DNA of 64,000 nt from contig CM069935.1 of the NCBI GenBank assembly GCA_036172225.1, forward strand, positions 28,617,297 to 28,681,296, in the 5' to 3' direction. A program made the translations under genes and the position numbers. A model generated the notes under the pieces. The model was not told where the DNA came from, ran no database searches, and saw only the letters and a program-made list of their open reading frames with translations. Below, piece by piece: positions 46,801 to 59,665 of the stretch; within the stretch, counting starts at the first letter, position 1; every line of letters starts with the position of its first letter. Source of the stretch: Cryptocoryne crispatula var. balansae (lineage: Eukaryota; Streptophyta; Magnoliopsida; Alismatales; Araceae).

Positions 46801-46961
46801 TTTTTTTTTTTTTTTTTTTGGTCACATGGCCCAACGGCCAGCGAGCGCACAGCTCCGCGCGCAGACGTGGGATCGAGCCCCAGCTCGATCCCAACAGGTA
46901 CACCCCCCGGGGTGTCTCGGCAGTGTCGCCCCCGGGATGCGAACGCTGCCCCTGCTCCCCA
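46801..46961 (-). mobile_element. SINE-like retroposon, inverted, with A tail
   Basis: A 161-base GC-rich insert sits between perfect 10-base duplications. On the minus strand it ends in a 19-base A run (plus-strand T run 46801-46819). Near its minus-strand 5' end it has GTTCGCATCCC, close to an RNA polymerase III B box. The A box is not clear, so the 5' end may be truncated. The long frames through it are spurious. Confidence 0.8.
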
Positions 46962-46971
46962 GGACGCTGTC
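46962..46971. repeat. Target-site duplication (right) of SINE
   Basis: ggacgctgtc, identical to 46791-46800. Confidence 0.9.
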
Positions 46972-47509
46972 ATTACAGGCGTTTCGGCATATACTGTCAA
47001 TAAATTCTCTTCATTTGAACATAAAGTAGCATTTCGACCTCGGAATATGCTTTTTTGGTGTTGATGTGTTTTGGTCAACACTGGATTTATTTTTGATGTG
47101 CATCAGTGCTTGGAACTCCACCCTGAGCACAAGTTTACAAGTTTACATGTTTTGCCAATCTTAAGTCTAGATAAGAAAAGAGGACTGCCATAGGTAATAG
47201 TCATCGTAAAAATAGTCACATCTTATGATACATATTCAAATAATAAAAGAATTGCTATAGTCAATTAAAATATAACACACTTCACCATTTTTCACCCTAC
47301 CGCCTACCAAAATTTGAGTAAATGCTCATCCTCTGTATGATATGCGGAAATATATCGTTTAAATTTTTGTTAAAAACGGTAAATAGCAAGTTTCCTACCT
47401 TTTACTATTTTGGTGATTTTATTCCTTCCATCAGCGTTTGTTTAAGATCATTTTTGATATCGGTCATATCAATCTGCTCCCACTTCCAGGACATCAAGGA
47501 AGGCTAGGT
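46972..47509. other. Unannotated stretch
   Basis: AT-rich sequence between the SINE and the AT-rich repeat; nothing recognisable. Confidence 0.3.
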
Positions 47510-48425
47510 TAGCTCAGGGTCAGTTGGCCCTAAAATTAACTAGTCGGACAGGATGGTAACCACAGGTCAGACGGAGTTGGACGTGGTCAAATTTTATTTA
47601 TTATGTTTATAAAAAATATGTAAAAAATATAAATATATATATAAATAAGAAACAAAAATATAGAAAGAATAATTTTTATATTATATATATTATGCATACA
47701 TAAAAATATATGTATAAATATAATTATATTTTTATATGATAATTGAATGGGTCTTCATGTTTTTATGATTATGTTGTATTAATATATGTTAAGAAAGTGT
47801 TAATCTAAAGAGAGAAGATAAAGATAGTTAAAAAATAACTGTATATAAGATGTATCATATATTTATAATCATAAATTTTAACTATATGTAATAATATAAA
47901 TGATAGTAAAATATTATTGTACTATTAATAAATAGAACACTCAAAAAATAATTATTCTTGACAAATTTGATGTGTAAAAAAAAGAGTTAAAATAAATCTT
48001 TATAAAATTTAAGTATATAACATATTTATTATTATAAATCTTATATATATATATGATAATATAAGTGGTAATAAAACATTGTTATACTATTATTAAATAC
48101 AGCGCAGAGTAATCGCAAATCGACCTGCATAGTCAGATCACAGGAGTCAAAAGGGCAACATTTCTCGTGGGGGCTATCAAAAGGGCAAGCCCCCCGAAAG
48201 AAAAAAAAAATTAAGTATGCAATAATAGTATAAAGAAAAAAATTTGACTTTAAACCTAATCGTCCCGGGCTCAGACTAGGTTGGGTGACCTGGCCGACCA
48301 GGTTGCCCAACCCCCAGCCGGGCAGGCTTGAAGTTGGCCCAGCCAGGTCGTTTCCAGGCCAGTCAGCCCGGAAACTCGCCGGGTCGGCCAACCCAGCCGA
48401 CCAGGTCACCGACCCGGCCTTTCAT
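47510..48425. mobile_element. Probable non-autonomous hAT-like element, AT-rich core
   Basis: The left edge is gctcagggtcagttggccc; the right edge is a 170-base block rich in ggtcgg/ccgacc words (48245-48420), whose reverse complement starts aaggccgggt, like the fragment at 60603. The AT-rich core contains two related blocks (about 47830-47950 and 47985-48110), and the first is inverted-homologous to 24390-24500. No coding sequence. Confidence 0.45.
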
Positions 48426-48944
48426 GCCCAACACTTCACTGCTCACAGTGTCAAATTACATGATACTATTGTATATATAATATACCTTTGGGAAGCTATC
48501 ATAAGCATTCTCCCGAAGGACATGAAAATCAGTTGTCATACCGCAATTCACAACATGTTCTGCCATAACTTACATAAAGGTACAGTCATCAACGGACATT
48601 TGTTAAGCAGAGATATTTCATGTCTACATCGCTCCAACATGGCCATTCCCCACAAAACAATGCTTGTTAACCATCGTTCATGGCTCATTCTTTGCTTCGG
48701 ACGCAACCAGATAATTTAACTTAGATAAATTTACCACCATTTCTTTGGGATGACCCAATAAAGGCGTTACCTTTTCTGACAAAACTCGGGCCATCCAAGC
48801 ATATTCACAAAGTATTAACTAGATCTGTTGGATGGTTTCTATGGTTCTCTATTTAAATCTTGTGGCACTTGTATCTAGTTTTAAATGATTGAACACAGGG
48901 AAAAGGGTATCAAAACCTCAATAACGAAATTTATTAGATATATC
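48426..48944. other. Unannotated stretch before a candidate terminal exon
   Basis: No clear coding signal. On the minus strand an aataaa at about 48928-48933 lies just past the candidate stop codon at 48945. Confidence 0.3.
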
Positions 48945-49019
48945 CTACGACATATCCTCAAATCCATCCTCATCGCCTTCTTCCTCCATCCTCAGCAACT
49001 CCGTTCTCCAATTCTCCAT
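48945..49019 (-). CDS. Candidate 3'-terminal exon of an unidentified host gene
   Basis: Minus-strand text after a strong 3' splice-site-like sequence (gatctgttctgttcccag) reads a 24-residue highly acidic tail, starting MENWRTELLRMEEE and ending GFEDMS, then a TAG stop. The acidic tail, pyrimidine tract and stop look like a genuine last exon. It may belong with the exon-like segment at 59666-59830 on the same strand. I do not recognise the protein. Confidence 0.35.
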   Translation of the reverse strand: MENWRTELLRMEEEGDEDGFEDMS

Positions 49020-50106
49020 CTGGGAACAGAACAGATCATGGAATAATCAGTTTTATAACATGCATCACAAAAAAAATCACCCACCCACCATAAATGCATC
49101 ATCAAAAACCACCCACCCACCATAAATGGAGTTTGTTGTATGACATAATAAGAGTCGGTGAAAACATCTAGCAGTAACATTTTGTTGGCAATAAAGAGAA
49201 ATGCTGTCAAGTCATAGTGCATGATATTAGCGAAACTTTACAAGGTGGTTCTAATCCAACATACAGCAGGTCAACTCTAATGCCATATAAATTAATTCAA
49301 CAAGATGCATTGATAGGTGCATTTGTAGATCTCATCTTTAATCAATTCAGCCCAACTCAAGCCTTAAATCCAAATTATCTGGGATCATTCATTCTTCCCT
49401 CGTATCGATTTTGAAGTATATCTTCAGATATTTAAATCATCTAATCATATTGAATTATCCACCTCCAAATTAAATTAGGTCTACGGCAACTTTTTTGTTA
49501 CTCTTGTTTTGCCATTTCCTACTACTAATTATTGGAGTTTTAGGTGTATCCTTAACATGGTCAAACCATTCTTTCAGATATCTACAATTGCCACAGGTTT
49601 CACATTTTTTTCTTATACATTGATTACGATTATGTACTCTATCATATAACTATATATCTATCTCAACGTTCTCATTTCAGCAAACATTTGTTTTGAATAT
49701 ACGTTTTTCACTTATTGTCCAACATTCACTAACACAGCACCGAGAGTCTTACAATTGTAGGATTAGATTTTCTTTAGTAGTGAAATATTATGATCACATA
49801 CCACTCGTGTAGCTAATCTTCATTTCATCAATCCAATTTCAATCGTATGATCAATATCATCATCACATTCTCTATGTTTTTTAAATAATTAAATTAAATG
49901 TTTAAATTCAGTACTTTAGAATAATAACAATCCATCCAAAACAACTCTTCCATATTCCTCTTATTTGATTTTCATTAAATTTACCTTACCTTTTCATTCT
50001 CTCACTCTTTAAACATTTTAGTTTAATTATTTAATTAGTTCATTAGATAATTAATGAACAAATTCTTCATCTAACACTTTGTTTTACTTTGCTAACAATT
50101 AGTTAA
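49020..50106. other. Unannotated AT-rich stretch
   Basis: It contains a short direct repeat (cacccacccaccataaatg, twice near 49078-49131). No convincing coding or RNA feature. It could be intron sequence if the candidate exons on either side belong to one gene. Confidence 0.3.
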
Positions 50107-50349
50107 TGCCCCGTTTGGTTAGAGTTTCATTTTTAGTACTATTTCAATATTGATATTAATATTTTCAAATGTTGGAGTATCAATATCAAAAGTAATACAA
50201 GTTGACACTTGTATTACATAATGTGCTTTCTTTACACTATAAATTTTAAAATTGATACAATTAACCAAACACTTTTTAATGGTTCTTATCAATATCAATT
50301 TTAAAATTGATAGTGATAGAGGTACCTAATAGTGTTACCAAACAGGGCA
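50107..50349. mobile_element. Tourist-like MITE (243 bases)
   Basis: Terminal inverted repeats TGCCCCGTTTGGTTA and (reverse complement) TGCCCTGTTTGGTAA match at 13 of 15 bases. A TAA duplication flanks it at 50104-50106 and 50350-50352. TTA/TAA duplications and a G(G)CCC-TGTTTGG end are typical of PIF/Harbinger-derived Tourist MITEs. No coding capacity. Confidence 0.85.
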
Positions 50350-50599
50350 TAAAGTATTAAACTTCATTAACTTTATTTGTCTTTCTCTTGTTATAATTAG
50401 TTAGTATCTTTGTGTTTACTTAGTGTAATAATTTTTAGGTCATAATTACATATTTATTTACTTTAGTTAAAGGTAACTTCTCCAAACCATATAACTCAAA
50501 CATTCAGTGCAAATCGGAATGATCTAACTTGAGCACATTACAACTTGCTCTCTATGGCGAACAAGTGCAATGTAAATAATATGACGAAATTATATTCGG

Positions 50600-53500
50600 G
50601 AGTATTTATCGATTAAAATTTTATTTTGCAAAGATGAAGGACAATGTTGCATCTTACACATGGACTCCAACCGAGATAAGAGTTCAATTTTGTAGGTACC
50701 AACAAGTGATGGAATAAGTGAAGAGAGCTTCTAAGCAGCATAAGGAGACCGTCCGAGAAGAAATGTCTCAACCGACGAGGTATTCCATACATATTTACAG
50801 GACCGAACAAGACCATCTAGATATTCCTCAAGACTAAGACTACGACAATGGTATATTTGTATTACTCATAAAAGCAGTTGATTACCTTCTTCAGTTATCA
50901 TTAATTACTTAAAATTTTTTAAATAGATGACCACTTTTGAGCAATAGAGGCAAGTCGAAAATCTTTCATCGACAAAAACCTCTATCAACACACCAGTTTA
51001 ATGATGGGTCAAGGGTCAGAAAGTGAAAGTGGACAAGGAAGTGGAAGAGTATCAAACAACTAACCGGAGAAACATGTGATCAACAATCTAACTCGAGACA
51101 ATGATTGAGTAGTGAATCTCATGGCTCTAGTCATCACAAGACTACGGCAATGTCAACTGATGATCACAACAACAATGAAGAACCTAAAGTTGTGCAAGAA
51201 AAAGATTGGATGACTAAAATCAAGGGAGTTCTTCCACCCTAGCATATCGACAAACGTAGCTAAGGGACCATATTGTGGCAACATAATTGATACAATTGCC
51301 GACATTGGGAGATGAGTGCTCAAAACAAACACAAGAGAGATATACAACGTATATCTTCTTATGAAGGTAGAAGATATAAAGAAATATATGAAGTCATTTT
51401 AAAGAATCTGAGACAAAAGAGATTACACGTTAATGACGGACGTATAGACCAGTAAGTATACTTGACTTGACATCCTTGTTCAATCGCTTGTATATTTTTC
51501 TTTATGTTTTTGTTAGCTTACTTTTCTTAATGTATTCTTGTTAACAGATACAACTAGAAAGATGATCAATTTTCAAGTCTACTGTCAAGCTGACACTATC
51601 TTTTGAAAGTTGGTTGATGCATCGGGATGGTTAAAAAATGCTAATTACCTTTTCAATTTGATAGATGGGGTTATCAAAAAGATAGAGGAGGAATGGGCTG
51701 TCCAAGTAGTTACAGACAGCGCGGTCATATATAAATCAACCAAATAGATACTAATGGTGAAGAGACCTCACTTGTATTAGATATTTTGTTCCACCCACTT
51801 TATAATCTTGATGTTGGAGAATATATGTAAATATACTCAAATAGACAGGGCAGTTAAGCGAGCCCAATTTATTTTCTCAGTCATTTACAATCATAACCAC
51901 ATTCTTCACCTAATGAAGTAACATACCAAGGTTGAGAGCTGCTATGACTCGATGCAACCCGATTTGCCTCCCACTATATTTTCTAAGAGAGTTTGATGAG
52001 TAAGAGAAGACCTTTATGCCACATAGTAATCTCATTGAGATGAGATACTTGGATGGCTAGAGCTAGCCCTTTATATAAGATAAAAAAGAGAAGTAGAGGA
52101 GATGATAGAGATAGGGACTGTTGGAAGGTTGTAAAGAAAACTTTAAGTATAATCCAACCTATATTCATGGTACTTAAGATAGTTGATGGAAATAGAAAGG
52201 TAGACATGGGTTATCTATACGATGCAATTGCTCAAGCAAAAGAAGAAATCTCTAAGATGATGTCCGATTTCAACAAGTGGTGAGACATCATTAATCACCA
52301 GTGAGAACATATCTTACATCAACCCATACATGCAACAAGTATATTTACTTAGTTATTTACTATGTTTGTGTATATTTCACATAGATATAAGTTGTTTACT
52401 AGCATCTAACCTCTGTCAGAATACTTTTCTAGCCCACGATATTGCTATAATCACAAGTTCAAGTCAACAAACGAGCTACTTGATGATGTCAAATGTGTCA
52501 TCTAACAGATGCTTGATCATGGTGATTGATCTATTATCGCTTGCAATATGATATATGATTATATAATGTAAGTATTTCACTTCGAAACAAGCAGAGTGGA
52601 ACGAACTATGATGCTTTTAAGTCTGGGTACATGTGATCACATGTATTACATATAATTCAAATCAATTTGTAAAAGTTAATTATTTCTTAACACATTGATT
52701 TTATGCAACTTATTGGTGGATAGAATATGGCAAGGCACCAATCTATGAAAACTTGGTGTTTGGTGGCTTTGGGCGGTAAGAGAAATTGGTTATCGTTCAA
52801 CTTGATCCATACGATGTAGAGGAATAGTTGACATCGTGAAGACTTGAGGATCTCGTGTACTGTTATTACAATATAAGGTTAAACTAAAGAATTTAGAGAG
52901 AATGAAGCAAAAACCAAATGGAAGAACAAAGGTGGATATCAGAAGCTTGGTGTGACAAACTGATGAACCAACAATTCAAGAAGAGGACATTGACTTGGAC
53001 TAAATATTCTATAAGAAGAATTCATTGGAATCTTGAGTTAACAATCAAGAAGGAATGGATGAGCCATAGTTCAACTTGGCAGACCGACAATAGGTAAAAA
53101 GAGTTCTCAACAATGTCCCTTTCGTTGAAGAATTCCATATTCTTCACTCCCTAACAAAACGACAGAGGACTGAAGAAGGACCTAGCCGAGATATGCAAAG
53201 TAGAAGAAAAGATAAATAAATTTTGACTGATCCCCTTGACATTATAGATGCCAATATAATTGATGAGCACCTAGAAAATACATTAGAGCCGAACATCCGA
53301 GTTCAATACTAGACTCCGGAGCATTCTTGTTTGAAGAGTAGTAGCAATGATAAAGTGAGACATGAGAGGCACCTTTTCAGGTAAACAAAAATCTCTCGAT
53401 GTGGAGAGAGCTAATTACTAAACACTTCATAGGAGAAGATAAGTACACCCATACCACTCAAGACAGGTGCAAGGCCACAACATGGAGGAGATGAACACAC

Positions 53501-54000
53501 CCAAGGGCCGGTGGTCGATACCACTATGTCTCCACCTATGACTTTGATTCATCCCATTTCTCTTGGTTCCTTACAAATGACCAAGATCATTATGAAATGA
53601 ATTATATTGATTCATCAGACATTTTAATCCAGTCCACCTATAGCTACGACAACTATAGTGGTTCTTAGGGATCTAATATTAGGATAATTGTCCATATGAG
53701 TGATGAGTATAATCATCATGTCTATTTCTATCATATTATGTACTTATCTATCAAATGTCACGAGAACAATACATAAGTTACATAGAAAATGTAGATTATG
53801 TAAGATTAAAATAATAAAATGAATGAAATATTTTTTTAGATCATGTTATCTTTTATTAATTTTTAGGAATTTGACATTTTTTGAATTTTTCTACCATTTT
53901 TTGAATTTTTTTAAAAAATAATAAAAAATTAGGTCCTGGTCGGGACATAACCATGCTGGGTAGGTCTTAGGCTGAAACAACATAGTTGACCTTGCCCTAA
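50600..54000 (+). mobile_element. hAT-type transposon relic 3
   Basis: Plus-strand transposase pieces fill 50613-53650. The 3' subterminal region with ggtc/gacc words is at 53930-54000. The 5' end is not located; it lies somewhere in 49.4-50.6 kb. Confidence 0.55.
51550..53650 (+). pseudogene. hAT transposase remnant (relic 3)
   Basis: 51590-51960 reads the catalytic segment (KLVDASGWLKNANYLF, VVTDSAVIYKS, ILMLENICK, HNHILHLMK), separated by stops. 52053-52282 is an open stretch with NRKVDMGYLYDAIAQAKEEI, a motif of hAT C-terminal regions. 52700-53100 is a decayed tail. The order matches relic 1, but the sequence is well diverged, so this is a separate element and not a recent copy. Confidence 0.65.
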
Positions 54001-54271
54001 ACCATTATTCCTACTTCTGCAGATATATTTACATTTTTACCCGATATGAGAGGCACTATATGTTAATGAGTGGTTATACAATAATGACTTTTATAAGCAA
54101 ATTGTTCCACACTTCTTACCTATTGTGACTTGTTACATGGGTCTTTCTATAGTCATATACATAGTTAACACATTTGTCATAATTTGCATATCCAGTCTCA
54201 ACACCATTATCAATATCATCACTTTCATCAATCTCAATTTTGTCGCTATCATCAATAATATAATATTTATG

Positions 54272-54591
54272 GGATGTTTGGTTGCATGATGAAGATTTTT
54301 GTTTTAATTTTTAAAAATTGTAAGAAAACTTGTTAAAAGAGGTGTTTCGTAACCATGACAATTTTATGTTTTAAAAGTGATTTTCTTCTTAAACAAAAAA
54401 GACGGTCTCACCTCTTTCTTTTTTCTTGTGGTCCCCCCCCCACTTTGTTTGGTCAAGTGTGGTATTTACTCTTTTTTGTAATCACATTCCTCCAAACATG
54501 ATAATTTTATATCATGAGTTGGTTCACTTTTTATTTTAATACAAATTTTTATCACAAAAGTGTACAAAAATTATCATGCAACCAAACACCC
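54272..54591. mobile_element. MITE (about 320 bases) inside hAT relic 4
   Basis: Terminal inverted repeats GGATGTTTGGTTGCATGAT (left) and GGGTGTTTGGTTGCATGAT (reverse complement of right) match except for one base. No target-site duplication is clear, so the superfamily is not assigned. The interior is AT-rich and non-coding. Confidence 0.75.
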
Positions 54592-55859
54592 AATTAGGTT
54601 TTGTCATCCAGAAACCGTCCATCGTTGAATTTACTCTTAGATTCCTTATCTTGGCAAAAAGATTGTCCAATCTTCTGTTTTTTTGTCACTGAAGAAGGAA
54701 TATGGAATTCCTTGACTAAATGTACGTCATCGAGTTCTTGAATCTATTATTAATCTTTTAGATTGAATTCAAATTCGCATAATCCTTTTTGATCATTCAC
54801 CCATGTTTGTAACAAAATTTTCCTCATCGAAGATCTCCTCTAAATCCATGTCATCATCTTGTATAGTCGCCATCTCGCTTTGTCATCCAAATACTTCCTC
54901 TCTCCATCTCTTTTCCTCCTTCTAGTTCTCCCTCATCTTCTCTAAATTATTCAGCTTCAACCTCATATTCTAATAACAATACATCAACTGTTCCAGTTTT
55001 CTTAACGTTAGTCTATTTCTCTACTTTGTATGAATTCGGCTAAATGTTAACAAATTTCTTTCACATCCTAAAGTTGACATGGTTTAACTCAAAACTCTTA
55101 TTGCAACATCCACCAAATCTTCATATCTCGTGCCTTGTAGTTGTCTACCCACGAGTCAACTGCGTGATATCATTATATGATAGAAGATAATTAGAATAAG
55201 TTAATCATCTTGATTATAAAAAAAACAATTAGATAGTATGTACCATAACTTAGGAACATAATTGTTCGTTGCACTCTTGATGTTCCCAAATATAAAATAA
55301 CTTCGTTTTTTAGTATGCATCTTGTTACATATTATAATTGATCAATCATCATCGTCAAACATTATATGGATGACTACCTTATTTTAACACTAATTAGAAA
55401 CTTGTTAATTAACTTGAATATGGAACTATAACAATATCTTGAATTAAAAAATAATCTAACCAGTGGCACCAATATCCATGTAGGTATAGAGCATAACAAT
55501 ACAAGCGTGATACATGATATAACTTAAATAAAAATATAACTATTGCATGTATCCTATCAGATGATACAACATTTGTTACCGTTGACGGTCAATACTATCC
55601 CATTATTTATTAAAGTCTTACACCATCTATGCAATTTTATTCTCTGCTCGTTTTAAGTGCATCATAGAGATAACTCATATTTGCTTTCATATCCCCATCA
55701 ACTAGTTTAAGCATTTTGACTAAAAGTGGCACTATATGAAGTGTCTTCTTTATAACTCGCTAGAAGTTCACTCTTTAAAACCTCCTCAACCATTCTTTAT
55801 TTCCTAGCAATCTAACTAACTCAATCCAGTGAAAATATCATTTTAGTAAGGGGATGCCT

Positions 55860-56200
55860 CTACTTAATTAAACTTTTCAAGTAAATATAATAAGAAGCAA
55901 ATCGAGTTGTCCCAGGTCGCAGGAGTTTTCGATCCTTTGTATGTTTTCTCATTAGATTACAAATAAAATTATAATTGTATACAAAGAATAATATGAATTG
56001 GGCCATCTTAATTATCCAATCAATTTGAGAATTTTTACATATATCCTCTAGTAACAAATCTAACAAATGAACGAAACATGGTACCTGATATAAATATGGT
56101 CTCTTGACTATCAATATTTGTCTAACTACATTATACGTAATTATGTTGTTCGTTACTATATGGACAACTTGATCCGCTTCTATCTTTTCAACAACATTGT
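55860..56200 (-). pseudogene. hAT transposase fragment (relic 4)
   Basis: The open part 56114-55860 encodes 84 residues that include a LLDLLLEDI motif, YNYNFICNLMRKHTK and RPGTTRFASYYIYLKSL, the standard order in this hAT group (LMLEDI, NHxxxLxLMR, RPxxTRFAS). Adjoining sequence on either side is in other frames. Confidence 0.7.
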
Positions 56201-56744
56201 TAATTAATTCAAAGATTCAAACATGTGGTGGAACAAAGTTAGAAAAGCAAGAGATGAGATTTTTTTAACATTGTATGAGAACCTTGGAATCAAAAGAAGG
56301 TGAAAAAGATAATCAAATATTAGCACGGGGGAGACAAAATATCTTGGGATCTTAACCAAGTTAAATGTATCAAGTATAAAGAAAGAAATATTTTGATCAA
56401 AGATGACATTAAAGAAATGTGAAATGTTACTTTCATACTTCTTTTAATGACAACTTCGTTAAAAACATGTAAGATATAGAATGTAACAAAAGCTAATAAG
56501 TATTAACTATGAGAAAATAATTTTTAAAAGTAAAAAAAAACATTGAGAAAGATGAAAATAAGCAAGACATGTAGCTCTATACTTGCTAAATGTTTGGAAG
56601 ATATAGAGATGAAATGGTTACTGGACTATTTAATAAAATATTAATATTTAAGAAAATGTCGAATGCGAAAAAACATGATTATACCTATTTTCTAGAAAAA
56701 GAAAGAATATAAGATTCCTTAAATCATAAAGGGATAAAGATTAC

Positions 56745-58505
56745 CCAAGGATCGCCAGGTCCGAGGTCACGATCGGGTCAGTCAGACCCCAGACCAACTC
56801 AGTTCGACCAGGTCACAACTCGGGTCGGACTCATTATTTTAATATTTTTTAAAAATAAAAATGCCCATAAATGCCCATAAATTCAAAAAATTAAGCACCA
56901 TATTTTAACAAATAATTTATCAACTTTATTCCAATGTGACATGATTTATATTTTCTATAAAGCAAATGTATTCTCTCTATGTCATTTGAGTTGAGTACAA
57001 AGTATGGTACATATATACATGACAATTATAATCATCACTCTCTTGGGCAATCACCCTAAGACTATATCCCAAAAAATCATCATAGCTATCATAGCTATAG
57101 TTCAATTGGATTGATGTGTCGAATAAATCCACATAATTCATTCCATATTGCTCTTGGCCATACATAGGGAACCAAAAACTTTGGGATGAATCATATACAT
57201 AGTTAGAGACAATGTGGTATTGTCCTCCAACTCCATAGGTATGGTGAGCACCTCCATGTTGCGGTCTTGTACCATGATTGACGTCTTGGGAAGCATGGGC
57301 GTATCGCTTCTCAACGGTAAAGCGTAAAGACGTTGTAAGAGATATAGGAGGATCTACGATCCCTTATATTTGTGACGCAGTGGCACCCTCGTATCTAACC
57401 CGATGAGATTACCATCTAAGTTAGAGCTCCCCTATGAGTCAACAAGCTCTCTAAGAAAATATAGTGGGATGCGAAGCAGGTCGCACCGGGCCTTAGTAAC
57501 TATCGGCCCTTAGTATGCTCTCTCATACGGTTAAGTACAAAGTTATGGTTATAAATAAAGGAGGAAATAAACTAGGCTAGTTTGACTACCCTATCTATTT
57601 GAGGATCTTTGTATATATCCTCCAACATCAAGTCTAAAGAGTGGGCAGAACAAGGTGTCCAATACAATTTTCTTCTTTTCACCATTAGCATTTATCCGGC
57701 CGATTTATATGCGGTCATGTTGTCTGTGACAGCTTAGACTACCCGATCCTCTCATATCTCTTCGATAACTCCATCGATTAACTCGTAAAGGTACTCAACA
57801 TTTTTTACCTGTCTTGATGCATTGACCGACTTCCAAAAGATCGTGCCAACTTGACAATACACTAAAAAATTGATCATCATCTTCCTAGGTATACCTGTTA
57901 AGAATGAGACACTAACTAAGTTATACTAAAAAAATATTTATAATGTACTACTATAAACAATTTTACTTACCGGTTCATCTGTCAGTTATTAATGTGTAAC
58001 CATTTTCATCCCAAGTTCTTTCAAAAGAAGTCACATACTTATTTATATTTTGTACCTCCATTGGGAGATATACATTACCAACTAACTATTTTATTTACTA
58101 ACTAATTTATCGACTAACGAAAACAACTAATAAAGAAATGAAATATTTAATGAACTAATTAAGTAACTAAACAAGGAAGAGAGCATGAAATTGAGAGCAA
58201 AAATTTAAGAGCAAGAGTGAGCAAATGTGAGCAAGAGAGAGGTGAGAAGCAAGAAAACACTTAGGCCCCCAAGGGTGTAAGGGGGAGCTTAAAGTGCCCC
58301 CTGGTGCTGGCAACTATTATATGCTAGTGCCTGGCAATGGTCACATGATCGTTGCCAGGCAAGTCGCATGACCCTGTCAGGGTTGCGCAACCCAGTGACC
58401 CAGTGCTCCGAGTCGCTCCGACCAGGTCACAACCAGGCTGGTCTCACCTAGTTCCGACATGGTTGGGTCCAAGTCGTGATCGGGGTCGCGAACCGAAATT
58501 TCATG
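56745..58505 (-). mobile_element. hAT-type transposon relic 5, deletion derivative
   Basis: Both edges have ggtc/gacc-rich subterminal blocks (56750-56830 and 58360-58490). Inside are a minus-strand catalytic segment and an acidic tail. At 1.8 kb it is shorter than a complete hAT element, so the N-terminal part is mostly gone. It sits next to, or within, relic 4. Confidence 0.6.
56977..57870 (-). pseudogene. hAT transposase fragment (relic 5)
   Basis: 57870-57440 reads, through several stops, WKSVNASRQVKNVEYLYELI, AVTDNMTAYKSAG, SAHSLDLMLEDIYKD and RPGATCFASHYIFLESL, giving most of the DUF659 catalytic block. 57165-56977 reads an acidic, Tyr/Asp-rich tail (YDSYDDFLGYS). Confidence 0.65.
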
Positions 58506-58756
58506 AGATTATCAAAATGAAATTATGAGAGTTATAGAATGATGATATGAGATAGTATAAATATCCAACAAACTAATTTAGTTTTATGATTGCTCATTCC
58601 ACAATGAAAGTTGTTTTTTCTCATTATAAGTCTAATAGAGAATTATCATGACACATGAGGATTTATATATAGCGTTTATTCATTTGGAAGTGACTTAGGT
58701 TCCAAGAAACAATTTGTGATAAGTTTTAAAGAAAGATGGTGCTCGTTACCTACATA

Positions 58757-59241
58757 GTTTTCAAGGCATCGCCTAGGCAACAAAACACCCCAAAAGGGGG
58801 CAAAGCGATGGGCACCTAGGCACCCATCATCTTAAATAATTATTTTGTATATTTTAATAATAAATAATGTTAATTAAATGTCAATATCACTTACTTAAGT
58901 TGTTTTAAAATAAAAAAAACTAGTTTTAACATGTAATTTGACTATAAATAAACATTTTGATGAAATAATAATTAGGGTTAAATAATTTCTTAAGTCTTTG
59001 TTAATAATTAATAGAGTTTAAATTCTAAAATTAATTGATTTTAAAATTATTTCGTCTACGTAATTATACACTTCTCACATTATTAATTGACTTGCATGAT
59101 GTCAAAATCATTTTTCATTATTTTTATAAATGTATTTGTTATGATATTTATTTTACTATATAAAAAAGACAACGCCTATAGCCACACCTTATCGCCAAGG
59201 CGGTACTATGTTACCTTCGTCATCTTGGTCACCTTGAAAAC
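58757..59241. mobile_element. MITE (about 485 bases)
   Basis: Ends gttttcaagg at 58757 and ccttgaaaac at 59241 are perfect 10-base inverted repeats. Next to them are gcctaggc/gcgatgggcacctaggc-type words on the left and atcgccaaggcgg on the right. The flanks, ctacata and gttacata, are similar but not an exact duplication. Non-coding. Confidence 0.65.
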
Positions 59242-59665
59242 CTTTGTTACATATTATTCAAGTCAAAATGTTCCTTATAAATGTGTTAATTTATCTCTAG
59301 ATCAAAACATTTAAGAAAACTAACTTCTGTTGACTTACTAAAGGTTTATTGTAAGTAGGTGATTAAGATGATCGCTTGATAACATAGGACCCAAGGTAAA
59401 ATAAACATTTATCCTTCAAGTTCCAAGCTAAGTCATTATGATGGATAAGGTCACCCCTTGAGACTACATGCCTGTACATAAATCGTGTCAAGCTTTTATA
59501 ATGAAAATAAATTTCGTTTCCTCCAAATAGATAAAAATGGGAAACAAAAAAAAAACATCAGCTGTATGACATGATACAGCATGGTAAAAAATACTAAGTT
59601 GCTCCAACATGCATGATACATGCATATGTTCATGTGCACGCTTGAGATAAGGACAAGAAATTCAC
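59242..59665. other. Unannotated stretch
   Basis: No coding signal or repeat end seen. It could be intron sequence of the candidate minus-strand gene. Confidence 0.3.

Larger units (their letters stand above)
54001..56744 (-). mobile_element. hAT-type transposon relic 4
   Basis: Minus-strand transposase pieces: 56200-55860 has VVHIVTNNIITYNVV and LYQVPCFVHLLDLLLEDICK, the catalytic/dimer motif of the DUF659 hAT group. 54870-54760 and 54250-54090 read acidic C-terminal tail text on both sides of the MITE at 54272-54591. Ends are not resolved. Confidence 0.55.

Noticed and set aside
46820..46890. tRNA-like A box (tggcccaacgg) and B box (ggatcgagccc) on the plus strand
   Set aside because: No cloverleaf can be folded, and the T run and target duplications show the insert is a minus-strand SINE.
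46749..47081. ORFs of 67-102 residues across the SINE
   Set aside because: They run through the SINE and its T run; GC-rich retroposon sequence explains them.
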